A DNA stretch of 64,000 bases from NCBI GenBank assembly GCA_003952965.2, contig CM025849.1, forward strand, positions 6,979,947 through 7,043,946, written 5' to 3'. The notes beneath the pieces were generated by a model. That model did not search any database. It was not told where the DNA came from and was given only the letters and a program-made list of their open reading frames with translations. The position numbers and the translations under genes are program-made. How positions within the stretch are numbered: the first letter of the stretch is position 1; every line of letters begins with the position of its first letter. This DNA comes from Morella rubra (taxonomy: Eukaryota; Streptophyta; Magnoliopsida; Fagales; Myricaceae). Shown here piece after piece: positions 1-12,533 of this stretch.

Positions 1-235
1 TGTATTTTGAACTTTATGTTAAGATATTATCATTAAAATGAAGTAAAAATATATCACCTGGCACAATTTTAGGTGTAAAATTGTACTACTAGAGGCAATG
101 TTTATATATGCTACTAATACGAGGTGTAATATGTTAGGTTTGATAGTCTAAAGAGCAAATAATAATATAAAAAGGTGATAATTAAAGGATGCAAAGTATA
201 ATTTTTTTTTACATGCCCATGTTTGGATGTATATG

Positions 236-910
236 AAACATTAATTTTTCAAAATTTTTTAACAACTTTTTACAAACTCAGACATTTTTTTTCACACCTA
301 CATAGTAAAATGATGCAAATTGTATGTATCCTAATTAAAGCTATTTAGAAAATGAGTAGAGGTGGCACTTCAAAACAAAACAAATACTTTTACCACTTCG
401 ATAAGAAATTAGTCCCCCATGAAAGAAATTATTGCTCTAACCAACCAAGGCTCTCAAAATAGCATTTATTATTACCTTTTTACAAATTTTGACACTTCTT
501 TTCACAAACTTCAACATCTTTTCTTTGCGTTTATAATTAAATAGAGCAAAGTGTATTTATCCTAAGAAAAATTATTTAAAAATGAGTAGACGTGGCACTT
601 GGAAACAAAACAAGTACTTTTACCACTTTGATAAGAAATTATTCTATAGAAAGAAAATTATTAATCTTACCAACCAATTAGGCACCTTTAAATAGTTTTT
701 ACTAACATTTTTTTCACAAATTTCGATATTTTTTTTTATAAACTTTGATATATTTTTTTATACGTTTACTCGTAAGATGGTTTAAAGGGTATTAATCTAA
801 ATAAAAACTATTTGGAAGTGAGGAGAGGCATCACTTCAAAACAAAACAAAGTACTTTTACCTCTTTGATAAGAAATGATTATCTCCTTGTACGAAGGAAA
901 TTATTGCTCT
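236..910. repeat. Imperfect tandem repeat, three units of about 235 bp
   Basis: Three diverged copies of one unit lie in tandem. The clearest anchors are the blocks beginning AATGAGTAGAGGTGGCACTT at 351 and a near match at 581, and a weaker match at about 821. Each is followed by an A-rich CAAAACAAAACAA stretch and TACTTTTACC...GATAAGAAAT. Spacing is about 230 then 240 bp. Unit 3 is the most diverged. No coding potential is visible. The origin is unknown; it may be a local slippage or unequal-crossover product, or the edge of a satellite. Confidence 0.75.
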
Positions 911-3900
911 TAAGAACTTAGGAGACACAATTAAACAAATCCAATGACCAACTTCCAACTCCTGCCTCCTCCTCACGTCAAACCACATCTCTGTGCATCG
1001 ATTCATTGCACATGGCAAACTCAAACAAAGTAAAGGAGTATTTTGTGTCCTTTCAACGTCTTATAATATTTTATAATGGTGGACTCTTTTTGATTAATTT
1101 TAGGTGGAGTCCGCAGCCGCCGCAACGTATGAGCCGTCCAATGCCTCCATGTGCGGTCACTTTAATTTGCTCCTCTCAGCCTGCCACGTGTCCCACCCGG
1201 TCGTGAAAAATCATCCAAAACGCGTCACCTCCGGAGTAAAACGGAAAGTGATCTCTCTCTCTCCCCCTTTCCAAATCCCTTATCCTTCTTTTCCGACGCA
1301 AATGGACGATATTTTTTTGTTTTCCTGATCCAAGTTAAGGGGGGAGATGTGGACTCCCATGGGCTTTGGCCGTTCTGCCTTCTGATAAGACCACACTTAT
1401 GAACAGGTGAGAGAACTCCCTCTCCTCCCATATCTTCTTTCTATTCTTCGTCAACGGATAGGGAAGTCTTGTACAGTGTTCAGCACATGTACCCTACCCT
1501 ACTTTTACAATATGTCAAACACAACCCCATTTTGTAGCACATGAAACGTATTTATTTCAAAGTCTTCATCACCCATGAATTCGTGATCTCTTCCGTCTCT
1601 GTCTTTGTCTTTCTCTTTTCACGCCATACACGGATCGACAAAATAATTTCATCTTAAAATTTGATTGTCCATCTCGAACAGTTGTCATTGTGTGATAGAT
1701 TTTTCGAGACTGCGTCATATTATTTTTTGAGATTATCCAAAAGCCTACTATATCCGTCTATAATTTAAGTGTATATGTTTCTCTACGTCATGCATGTCGA
1801 TGCTGTGTTTCTAGTGTCTAAAGGATCTGAACATTTACCTATACATTTTGTTATGTTAGATCATGGTGAGATTGAAAAAACATTGGTCGGAGGAATTTTA
1901 AGGCATAAAACAAATGGATTACCTAATCTATATGGTAAAGGACCAAATCTAATCACGGATGTACATAAGACCATATACACCATATCTCGTGTCAAGACTT
2001 TCACGCTCCTTTAAATATTTTATTTTCGTATTCAATATTAGAATAAGGTTTTCCCACTAGAGAATAGTTTTTTTTTTTTTTGTGGGTGTGCGAATATTTT
2101 AGAACCTCTTTTTCCAAAACCCATATCATTTTCATAACAAGGTTGAATAAAGACCACTTGTAATAGGGAGAGTCCATGGGCCAAACAGTCGGAAGGGCTT
2201 GCAAATGTACGTCAGCCCAGAATATCCTAGCCTGAACATTTAAGTGGTTGGGCTGTCGTTTCGGGCCCTTAGATTGGTTGGGCCACTGTCTTGTACCGAT
2301 TTTAATTTAGTAGAAGGCCTGGGCCAAATAGTCTGAAGAGCTTGGAAAAGTCAGCCCAGAATAGGCGTGGCTTCATGAAGCTTAACAATTTATGGAGAGG
2401 CCTCCGGGTTTAAGGCTTGATTTTCCTTTTTTCGGAATAGGACAATCTAGACAGCTCTTGTGCTTAAGCCTTTTCAATTTTCTAATCGAGTTTCTTTTTG
2501 TCGTTAGAAATGGGCTGTTAACTTTTTCTATCATTTAAAAATTTCTAGAGAGACAGAAACTATAAGCGATTCCAATTATGGTTTGAGAAAAAAAAAAATA
2601 CAAAAGAAATAAAAAAAAGAGTGAAAAAAAATATATAGATAAAAATAAATTGTCTATGAACTAAGTAAGAAAGGAGTTGGGTTGAAATAATGAGAATAGA
2701 GATAATGTAACCACTTTATATTGTCTTAGATTTTATGTAATTTCTTATTTGAATTGCATGCACTATGTAATTTAAAGAGAGATAAATATAATATGTAAAC
2801 TTCATTGTAGGGTCTACGCCATCTGAAACTTTACATATATAATATTAAATAATGTATGGTTACATGTTGTGTTTTTATGTCTCTCATTAGATTATACTGT
2901 CTAATCTGGACAAAGAACTGTAGAGAATTATGATCCGATTCGAAAGTGCTTATGAAGACTTGGGATGCCCATTGTGGGAAGTTAGACCCATCCATAAGCC
3001 ACTTGACTCATTCTGCCTATCCTGTCGACGTGTACGCCAGCTAGTTCATGATCAGCTTCTTTTTCAACCCACTCCATGTCCTCCATTAAAAAACTAGGCC
3101 CTCCTATCATCATCGAGTCTCACGATCTATGTCCTCATACGAGCCGCTAAGCCAAAAAAGAAGAAGAATATTGGAGGAAAGGGAAGCTAAGATCTTCCCT
3201 ACATGTTAACCAAAAAGGGCGAAAACAAAAGTGGTGCTGCAGATCCAAGCCCACAAGTTGACTAACTTTGTTTCTTGGCTTAATTATTGGGGTCTAACAT
3301 ACATATGAGACAAGAGAATCAAAATAATTAACTGGTTGGCCTGAGGAATATAGATGTAGATCTATCTGTTTAATATGATGTCTGACTATTTTCGATGAAT
3401 ATGACTACTGAATATCTAATTGCACGTAGATTTTCCTTTAAAGAACAAAGGTTGACCACAATTAGGAGGCTAGCTATGATGATGACGTCAACCATGGTAT
3501 TAGACAACATATCTTTATGCGAGAATAGTACTCACAAAAATGATTATAAAGAAAAAAAGAAGAAGAAATTTTACCCACAAAGTAATTAAGGATTTTATGT
3601 TTCTATTTTAAAAAACTTGTAAATGTTGATGAGTTAGAAAACTAAAAAACATTACAACTTGGGAAAGTCTAGATACATCCAATATGGTACCCTGAATTCC
3701 ATACATAACTCCTATTAGTTTCTATAAGGTTAAAAAAAAAAATACTCTTGGATAAATTTGAATTTCTCTTCTTCTTTTTTGAAAAACTTACTTCCGTGAT
3801 ATGGAGTTTGTTGTGTATATATACCTATTTAAACCATGAAAATATAAAACATTTGTTCAGAACAAAATTGTGTATATTTATTCAAGATTAGGTTTTTTGT

Positions 3901-4330
3901 TTAAAAAAAAAAACTGAAGGGGGCGGCTAGCATTGCTGTAGAAAAAAAAAAGGTGGAAAGGGCAATCATCATGGCCTACTTCCTTAGGCGTGATCATAGG
4001 AACTTGCCACCCATCGTTGAATGATCGGATAATTGAGCCATAACTACAGCTTCAAAAGAGTGCAGTTGATTTTCAAGGTTGGGATTCCATCCATAGACCT
4101 CTTGGCGCCACCCCGGTTCTTGGTTCTCCTTTTTTTCAATGTTCTAGAATATGGTTTTTAGAGGATCAAATAGGTAATAATTAATCAGTAGTGGAAGTTA
4201 AAATGTATTTGGCTTATGAAATAGGAAGATGTTGAGCCGCCCATCCAAGCATATATATATGAATACCTTTATTTATAGAAAGTCTTCCGGTTATAATATA
4301 TATATATACTCTCTCTAGCTCTCTCTATAT
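911..4330. other. Gene-free spacer
   Basis: No open frame here looks like a protein family and no RNA gene was recognised. The stretch holds poly-A and poly-T runs, a short direct repeat around GGGCCAAA...AGTC...GCTTG (about 2175-2222 and 2322-2365) and a GC-richer patch at 1100-1450 that resembles a promoter or leader but has no gene attached. I see nothing else worth annotating. Confidence 0.6.
1183..1192. promoter_or_regulatory. Palindromic G-box / ABRE-like motif with no recognised gene attached
   Basis: The core CACGTG sits at 1185-1190 in the context GCCACGTGTC, whose reverse complement GACACGTGGC matches the consensus ABA-response element bound by group A bZIP factors. A CT-rich tract (1250-1270) and a GC-rich patch follow. 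No downstream gene was recognised on either strand, so function is uncertain. It may belong to a decayed gene or a non-coding leader. Confidence 0.3.
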
Positions 4331-4333
4331 ACA

Positions 4334-4334
4334 T

Positions 4335-4402
<68 letters not shown>
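4334..4402. repeat. Compound (CA)n-(AT)n microsatellite
   Basis: An AC/CA run at about 4334-4350 passes directly into an uninterrupted AT run to 4402. It lies about 540 bp upstream of the first pectin methylesterase start and is likely length-polymorphic. Confidence 0.95.
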
Positions 4403-4404
<2 letters not shown>

Positions 4405-4877
4405 CTGCCGTGCATTTATACTACTCGACGTGAAATCTGCTTGAGGTGGGTGGAGCGGGTGAGGGTGAGCGTGGGGATTGGGAAATCTTTGTAATGGATT
4501 ATGTTTCGCAAATCTGGAAATTAGCCGAAACCATGCAACCAGCTGCTAATTTATAATTACCAAAAGCAAGAGAAGAAAATGCTTGATCGTGCCTCACCCG
4601 TACTGTTTTTCAGTTGTTTTAAGAATTCGAGATATTGGTTTCCCAAAGCTGGCATTGTGTATAATTTATTTGTTGCTTTTTTACATAATTCCTCCACCAA
4701 AAGCCTACTTTGCCCAATCTGGTATACTCTGTCATGAGCAGCACTCCAAACTGGGTAATCTTGAAAACGTCGACCCTGCTCCCTCTCTGCGTAGTGCCTT
4801 GCACGTATATACGTAGAGCCGCGTTAATTAAGCCAGCCAATTTTTTTTTTCCTAATTATATGCTGTTCATGCTTTCA

Positions 4878-4885
4878 TATATAAA
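4878..4885 (+). promoter_or_regulatory. Probable TATA box of the first pectin methylesterase
   Basis: TATATAAA lies 58 bp before the ATG at 4943-4945. A start of transcription about 30 bp downstream would fall near 4910, on top of the other in-frame ATG at 4913. This favours 4943 as the real translation start. The leader would then be only about 30 nt. Confidence 0.5.
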
Positions 4886-4942
4886 CAAACTCAACCCCTA
4901 CCCTTATCGCAGTTGCAGAAGAAAAATCGAGAAACCGTAGAC

Positions 4943-6768
4943 ATGTCTACGTACACAGATTACGGCAAAGTCGATGAGGCTGAACAAGCAAGGCTTGATG
5001 CTCGTCGGCGGAGCCGAAGGAGAATCACCATCATAAGCGTGTCCTCCATAATCCTCGTCGTCGTCGTCGTTGCTGCGGTACTTGGAACTACTTCCAGGAA
5101 TTCTGGTTCCAAACAAGGCGGTAATGAAAACCAACCCCTTGGTTCAACCCTACGAGCAATTTGCAGCGTTACCTTATACCCGGATGCGTGCTACAGTAGC
5201 CTTGCTCCTAATTTAGGTAACACCACGCAGATTGAGCCTGAGGAGGTCTTCAAGTTGGCAAACAAAGTGGCCATTGCTGAATTGACGGAAGTTGCTCAAC
5301 GTTTATCCGACCCCGGCATCCTCAACCGTACCGCCGACAACATGACGGCCATGGCTCTCGAAAACTGTCGCGAACTTGTGAGTCTTTCGTTGGATCATCT
5401 CAATGACACATTGACGGCTGGCTCTCAGTCATTCTCACAAGCCATAGATGATCTCAAAACGTGGCAAAGTTCGGCAGGTACTTTCCTACAGACGTGCCTA
5501 GATGGTTTTGAGAATGCAAATGGGACTATAAAGAACACCATGGACAATCACCTGAAGAATTCAACTGAACTAACCAGCAACAGCCTCGCCATCACCAGTT
5601 GGATTTGGGATGTCTTTGGCTCTGTGAAGCTAAGGCGATTAATGAGTTCTCCTGAGGAGCATCAAGAGCCAGAATGGTTGCATCCAAATGATCGGGAGCT
5701 ACTTCAAAGTCCGGATTTGAGAAGGAAGGCCAACATAGTTGTGGCAAAAGATGGATCTAGTAAGTACAAAACAATTAAAGCTGCTCTCAACGCCGTCCCA
5801 GACAAAAGCAAGAAGAGAATCGTGATCTACGTGAAGAAAGGAGTTTATTACGAAAACGTGCAGGTGACCAATAACAAGTGGAACGTGGTGATGGTTGGCG
5901 ATGGAATGACTAGAACAGTTGTATCTGGCAGTCTCAATTTTGTGGATGGGACTCCAACTTTTGCAACTGCAACATTTGGTAAGGCTTGGGATGGCAATCG
6001 CGTTATCTAGCTTGCACATGACATGTGATAATGCAGCAATCTTCCCAACTGGACGGCAACTTACAAATCTCTTTGCTTTTCTTCTCTTCAGCTGTATTTG
6101 GCAAGGGCTTCATGGCTGTAGATATGGGGTTCCGTAACTCCGCCGGTCCACAAAAACATCAAGCAGTGGCCCTGATGTCAAATTCAGACCAATCAGTCTT
6201 CTATCGGTGTATCATTGATGCATTTCAGGACACCCTCTATGCACATGTCAATCGACAGTTCTACCGGGAATGCAACATTTACGGTACAGTTGATTTCATC
6301 TTTGGAAATTCCGCAGTTGTCTTGCAGTTGTGCAACATATTCGCCAAGTTCCCCTTGCCAGGCCAGCAGAACACCATCACAGCTCAAGGAAAATTCGACC
6401 CCAATCAGAATACTGGAATAACAATAAATGATTGCACTATATTGCCTCTCGGGAACTTGAGATCTGTCCAGACATTCCTTGGACGGCCTTGGAAGTTGTA
6501 CTCAACAACGTTGTTCATCGGTAACAATCTAGGGGGCTTAATCGATCCCAAAGGATGGTTACCTTGGGTAGGCACAACAGCCCCAAGCACCATATTCTAC
6601 TCGGAATATCTAAATTATGGTCCCGGTTCTTCCAAGAGGTATAGAGTCAAGTGGAAGGGGCTGAGGACCATTAACGCCCAAATAGCCAACAAGTTTCTGG
6701 TGAGTTCGTTTCTCCAAGGGTCCAAGTGGATACCGGCAGCAGGTGTACCCTACGAAGGTAGTCTCTGA
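4943..6768 (+). CDS. Pectinesterase/pectinesterase inhibitor (type I PME), two exons
   Basis: A cell-wall pectin methylesterase that removes methyl groups from homogalacturonan. Exons are 4943-5978 and 6092-6768, about 570 aa. The donor G|GTAAGG and acceptor CTTCAG|CTG rejoin ATF-AVFGKGF, the usual PME splice position. The N-terminus has a basic patch and a membrane segment (about residues 28-48, rich in I/V), then a PMEI inhibitor domain (about 65-225). Candidate subtilase processing motifs RRLM (about 231) and RELL (about 250) follow. All five PME signatures are present: GVYYE (about 299), QAVAL (about 368), QDTL (about 390), DFIFG (about 412) and LGRPW (about 474). The catalytic Gln, Gln, Asp, Asp and Arg are therefore intact. 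An in-frame ATG at 4913 would add ten residues. It converges with the next PME gene. Function is firm; the exact paralogue is not assigned. Confidence 0.95.
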
Positions 6769-7035
6769 CTGTGCCATATTGGATGGGGTTTGTCATTGGA
6801 AGATTAAGTTGGTTTTTGGTCCACTTCGTTTTCTTTTTTTTCTTTGAAAACAATATATAGTGGGGTTTTTCTCCCCAGTTTTACATGTTTTCCTTGACCT
6901 GTTACCGTAAAGTTCACTGATTGCAAAGAGTTTGGAAGAAAGACACGCTAACACCTGTAGAACTGTGAATTTAATGCCTCCTGCTTATTGGAAGATTCTA
7001 TTAAACCGGAACTTTTTCTTTGTCCATTCTTTGGA

Positions 7036-7286
7036 GGGAACGGATCCCTCCTAAGCTCCTAAGGAGGAATTTTCGAAGGTGTTTTAAGGGATGGACTGTG
7101 TTTCATCTAAAAAAATCTAATGATCTTAATTAATCCACGTCATTTAATGAGTTGAGACTAATTTGAGTACACTTGTGCAAGCTATATTATGTGAATTAAT
7201 TAAAACTGTTAGAATTTTTTAGATGAAACTCAGTCCATCCCTTAGGACACCTTTGGAAATCCCTCCTTAAGAGGGAATCCGTACCC
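7036..7286. mobile_element. MITE with long terminal inverted repeats (Mutator-like candidate)
   Basis: The left arm (about 7036-7120) and right arm (about 7207-7286) are imperfect inverted repeats about 80 bp long. Both carry AAGGGATGGACTG and TTTCATCTAAAAAA in opposite orientation. The ends read GGGAACGGAT and, inverted, GGGTACGGAT. TTCTTTG directly precedes the left end region (from 7027) and follows the right end (from 7287), consistent with a decayed 9-bp target-site duplication. No coding capacity. It lies between the 3' ends of the two convergent PME genes, so a read-through transcript would fold into a hairpin. Confidence 0.75.
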
Positions 7287-7530
7287 TTCTTTGTCTCTCT
7301 GTTTGGCTTAATTTGAAACCTCCTTAGTAGTCATGTGTAAATTACACTAACCAGGTACATTTAATTCTCTATTATATACTTAGACTACCCAAGAAAAAAA
7401 AAAAAACGAAGGGAATAATTATATACAAAGACATCATATTTGTCTTGGAAGATATAGCTAGAGTTTGAAAGAATCATTGGAAAGCTAATGCAGAGGAACC
7501 AAAATGGAACTTGTACCTATTCTTAAATGT

Positions 7531-10500
7531 CTAGTCTAGAAGTCCTGCTGAGAAGGGTATGTCAGTACCAGGTAACCAATTCTGTCCCATTGTAAAATTA
7601 TCCACTGTAAAATTTAGAGCATCCGAAGCATTCATCAGAGTGTAACCAGGCCAGTGTACTCTCATACTGGTGTCTGCACCCGGTCCATGATTCTCAAACT
7701 CTCCATAGTAGAGCGTGTCTGTTGCAAATGTTCCGTCCCATTCCAGCCAGCCGGCTGGATGGATCAAACTCCCAATATATGATTGCATGTACACAGTCCT
7801 CGAGTAGTTCTTCCAAGGTCGGCCCAGATAAGTTGAGGTGGACGTCAAATTCACAGCCAAGTCAGGTGCGGCTTCAATTGTGCAGTTCTGGATGGATATA
7901 CCGGTGTTTTGATTTGGGTCAGTCCGGCCCTGGGCTGTGATGGCATTCTTTTGGGAAGTCATTGGCTTCCGGGCATATATATTGCAGTTTTGGAAGACGG
8001 CAGCAGCGTTCCCAAAAATGAAATCCACAGTCCCGTGTATGTCACATTCCCTATAGAACTGTCTGAGAGAGTGTACGTAAAGAGTGTCTTGGTAGGCTTC
8101 AAAACTGCAGCGGTAGAACGTGGAGAGGTCAGCATTGTTCCTTAGAGCTACAGCTTGGTGCTTCTCTGGACCAGCAGTGTTCCTGAACGTAACGTCTATT
8201 GCTACAAACCGGTCTCCAGAAACAGCTGCAACACCATACAAAATTGGTTACCAACTCAGACGTCAAAAAAATCGATTTAAATTTTCACGGGCAATAGAAA
8301 TAAGTCCATAGGATATGAACTTTGATAAGGTGTACTAATTACCAAAGGTTGAAGAATTAAAAGTTGTCCAGAGCCCATCCTTCACACTGTGGTTTCCCGT
8401 GATCACAGTCCGGTTGATCCCATCTCCAAGCAACATGATGTTCTTCTTATAGCTGGGCACGACCACATACTCCTCGTAGTATCCTTCTCGAACGTAGATT
8501 ATGAAATATCCGTCGGTGGGCTGTGAGTTATTGGGAGCAAGTGCGACGGCATCGGTGATGGATGTGAAGTTTTCGGTACCATCTCGACCGACCGTCACGG
8601 TCTCGTTAATAAGTAGTCCACTGTCCTCAGTCAAATCAACAAGAATCCGTTCCCTCTTGGGGCAATGCCTTGATTCATTGCACGCGGACGTTTTCCTTAG
8701 AGCCTGCAGCAGCAAAGAACCGACACACTCAGTGTCTTCCTAAACCAAAACCTCCCCAGTTGGCTTGAGTCATGCATTTTTCTGAATCCAAAAGGATACA
8801 GCCAGCCATTTTCCTTTTTCTTTCGGAAGCTTTCCAGTCATATGGGCATAAAATTCGTTCTATCCATTTAAAACAGACTGACAATAGGTCGGAAAGGGGA
8901 ATCTGAACAAGTTGGCTAAACGATAAAAAAAAAAAAAAAATTATAACACAAAAGAGTGAACAGGCTAGGTTGTTCGGAAAGTGACCAGACACATGAGAGA
9001 AACCGCGTGCAGACTTCGATCGTGGTTTCTCATGATGGGCAGCATTCTGTTTTGGAATGGACCTCCTTAACGAGTATCATAGACTGTCTGTATTATTCCT
9101 TCTCAACGACACACAATAAGACAGAAAATTTCAGACATAGCCAATTCAGCAATATTATATTTACTTTTTTTTTTTTGTAATTTATTTGTTTATTTATTCC
9201 CGGATCAATTTTTCATGTATAAAACTGTATAGACAAAGTGTGATATATATATGTTAGATCCAATTAATTATCTTCCCTAATGATTAGAGGCTGTTAATGT
9301 ACTCAATTCCCTATTGTCCTATGCATCTATGGAATCAAAAAATTTTGTACTCAACTACTTAAACTTCTATGATTTGCATCCAAACTACCAATCAAACTAT
9401 CAATTGGTTTACACTTTACAACCAGATCAATTAAGATCTCGTCATTAAAATCAATTTAAAATAGATCATGTAATATAATCTGAACGGTCAAATTGTAACA
9501 CAGAGTACAAGTATAAAGCTATTGATAGATTGTATCAAGTTTTGATAATTTGCAAATTACAAAGGTCCAAAAGGGTGACATCAAACTAAATAGACCAAGA
9601 ATAATGCACTTAGCTTTTAGGAGCATTTTAGCATGTACAAATTCCTAGGGCCGCCACAGGCCGCCCTAGCCAGCTCTCCCAAAATAAAGTAGATAAGGTC
9701 AATCTAGTGGCCTTAGATCTTTGCCCCACAAATCAAAAGCCTTTAACTTAAGCGAACTCAAATAAATAAAAGTATCTGTATATAGAATCGTTTGAAGGCA
9801 TGGAGCTCAGAGCTACCCTACAAAAGGGGCACCGCCATGCACAGTCCCTTAACATGCGAATTAATTAAAGGCCATGTGACATCAAGTGCAAACCCTGTTA
9901 ATCGTGAACCCTAATCGACCAAAAACAAAAAAACAAAAATTGGTCGTACCCGGCCCACGTGGTTGACCTGGCTGTTCAAAATTTCTATACGTTTTTGTAA
10001 TACTCTATTGATACCAATTACCAACAAACTTAAAGTTTACACTAACCTAAACTTAATTAAAATGGTAGAAAAAAATAATTAGATTTTGTTATTTTCAATT
10101 ATATTATCTAATAGAAAGGACCTCATTAAGAGCCCTAAAATTGAGTTTTAATAAAAATAAATAAAATCATATATTTAAAAACCACTAAGTAAAATGTTAA
10201 AAGGGTATCCTTTGAGCTCAATATCTTATTAGAACAATAATATTATTAAAAAAAAATTAATTATACCATTAGAATACTTTTTTGGAAAAAAAAAAACAAA
10301 ACCACGCATATCTTTCATTGAATGTTTTACATGATTCCTTTGTTTGTATACGACAAGTGGTCCTTAGATTGACCCTAGTAGCTTCAACTTCTAATATTAT
10401 TGCTATCTGCTTCCATTCGAATTAATGAATCTCTTATTATACGTAGCTGTATCATGAATTGAGGTATCTAATTTAATTATCTGCAGTTGCGGTTACAGTT

Positions 10501-11366
10501 GACCAAGTTAGATGAATCTGTCGAGCTCAAACTTCAATGGCGAAGCTCTGCAACTGCAAGTATGGCCTCGAGATGTTTCACTTACTTGGACCACCGTCTC
10601 AAACGAAGAGAGTTGGTAATGCTTTCATATTCTAAGCGGGTATGAAAGAGCAAGCTAAACAGAAGGAACAAGCACTAGAAGTTACTTTTGTTACCTTGAT
10701 TAAAGTTTCGAGTCGTTCTCGGGCCGGGTGTCGTCCCTCCGTCGGGAATCCCCCTTTAGACGCCTTTTTCTTCCTGTTCAGTTTCAGATTCCGATCCAAT
10801 GCATGCGTTACGAGCCCAAGGGACACGCTATACAACCGATTCGCGTGGTTCAGCGGCTCTGACAATGCGCTCACGATGCTGCTCTTGGAATCCTCGAGCC
10901 CATCGTAACACGTCTGCTGGTTCGTCACTATCGCACTCAGCAGCGTCCGCACTCGCTCCACGAGCTCCTCGTCCAACGATTCGGCAGACTTCAGCTCGGC
11001 CGCGATGGTCTGCCAGTACTCCACGTTGAGTTGGGAGAGATGGCGGCAATCGTCCAGTGCTCCAACCTCAGCGTAGTTTACTGAGGAGCGCAATCGCCTG
11101 TGGGTGAGGAAGTGACCAATCACATCTGACATTTTACGCGCGTGCTTCAGGCCTTGCTTCACGGAGTACTTGCCGTATCCGTAAGGATCGGACGGTGTGG
11201 AGGGGACGGAGGAGAGGATCGACCGGCAGAGTTTCGGGTAGAGAGTGAACTCGCATGCAGCAGAAGGCGACTGTGCTGTTGAGGACTTTGCCCAGGCAAA
11301 CGGAGACAAGAAAAGAGAAAGGAAAAGAAAAACGGAGGAGAAGGGTGGATTCCTCATTGTGAGCAT
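7531..11366 (-). CDS. Pectinesterase/pectinesterase inhibitor (type I PME), three exons
   Basis: A secreted pectin methylesterase of the subgroup with a split inhibitor exon, resembling Arabidopsis PME7/20/41-type proteins. Exons on the minus strand are 11366-10695, 8703-8343 and 8225-7531, 575 aa in total. Every junction keeps frame: ETLIK|ALRKTSACN at a phase 0 GTAACA donor and CTGCAG acceptor, then STF-AVSGDRF at phase 1. The start at 11366 gives a clear signal peptide (about residues 1-26) followed by a PMEI domain with CEFTLYPKLC and further Cys. The catalytic domain carries GYYEE, QAVAL, QDTL, DFIFG and LGRPW, so the active-site residues are intact. No RRLL-type processing site is obvious. 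Intron 1 is about 2.0 kb. It differs clearly from the neighbouring PME, so the pair is not a recent tandem duplicate. Confidence 0.95.
8704..10694 (-). other. Long first intron of the second PME gene
   Basis: About 2 kb of AT-rich sequence between the inhibitor exon and the catalytic exons, with GT at 10694-10693 and AG at 8705-8704. It contains poly-A/T runs and no coding frame I recognise. A short GC-rich near-palindrome (about 9646-9672, GGGCCGCC...GGCCGCCC) could be a decayed transposon end. Confidence 0.7.
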
Positions 11367-11989
11367 GGTGGTGGTTGACTCTGCCGCCCGCGAACTGCTC
11401 CTTGTTAGAGGTGAGCTCGTGAGAAAGAGAGAGACAGCCTGTACATGCAGCGACAGCGACTAAAATGCGTAAGTAAAAACATGAAGAAGGAAGCATATAA
11501 ATGCGTGCGAAACAATAATGGCGGTAGCAGCAGGGTTTGGTGAATTTGGACGATTAATGCAGTAATGGTAAGAACTTTCGTGAGCAAAAACCTCAGGGGC
11601 CAGAATAACAACAGGAGTATAAAGTGGAATTGAGTGGCTTTTGCTCTACATATAGATATAACTATACCTGTGCTAATTAATTATGTGATCCATGAATTCT
11701 TACGTACTTTTATTAATAATTGCTGTTTTATTTCTAATTATATGTTTTTGATACTAATGTATTTGTCTTTTTTACTGATTGTTTTTGATCTTAAATTAAT
11801 TAATGCAATAATGGGATGAAAAAAATCCTAAGAGAGAGAGAAAAAAGAGAATTGAATTTATTGGATGGACTGGCGTTTAGGCTTAATATCTAGACTTAAG
11901 TGGACTTTTCTTTTGTTGACCTTTGTAGGTTTTGGGCTTGTACTATTTGATGAAGCATTGGGCCCTTAAAAATTACATTTGAGCTTAAA

Positions 11990-12533
11990 GGTATGAGCGT
12001 AGGTATGGCCGGTTATTGGGCTTAATTATAAGAGCTGAAAATCCTTGGTCGGTAGACTTTTAGGTTTGTTGGGATAGAATGGATTATGTATAAAGTTCCG
12101 ACTGTGATTTAAAAATATAAATCTAACATTTTAAATTGGTCACATCATTTAATGAGATGAAGAGATAAAATGATATGGTTCAATCTTAGATTGGCTCATT
12201 AAATGACATGTTCACTTTTAGAATGTTGAATTTATATCTTTAAATGATCACTTTGCATGGCTTTGCACAGATTGTCTTTATACATTATTCTTTCTCTTTT
12301 TGAAGCTTTTGAAGATTTAGATTTAGATTTTTAAATATAAATGAATCATTGGGTGCATGCGTATGTTTCTTACTATACTACTAGTTCTATGATTAGGCTT
12401 AACCATGAAGACCCATTAAGGAGAAAAAACCCAGATGAGATTTTGCGACATATTAGGTATGGGCTTAAGTATGGCCGGTTATTGGGCTTAGTTAGAAGGG
12501 CTGAAAATCCTTGTTACGTAGATTTTTAGGTAA
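11990..12533. repeat. Direct repeat pair (about 75 bp) flanking a MITE
   Basis: The segments at about 11993-12066 and 12460-12533 are close direct copies. Both contain TATGGCCGGTTATTGGGCTT, then GCTGAAAATCCTTG and GTAGA(C/T)TTTTAGGT. The interval between them holds the MITE at 12079-12293. This suggests a local duplication followed by, or accompanied by, a transposon insertion. Confidence 0.7.
12079..12293. mobile_element. MITE with imperfect terminal inverted repeats
   Basis: The left end (GGATTATGTATAAAG) and the inverted right end (GAATAATGTATAAAG) match. The match continues inward with gaps through AATATAAAT...CAACATT and CATTTAATGAG. There is no coding capacity. A clear target-site duplication was not found, so the superfamily is open. 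Confidence 0.6.
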
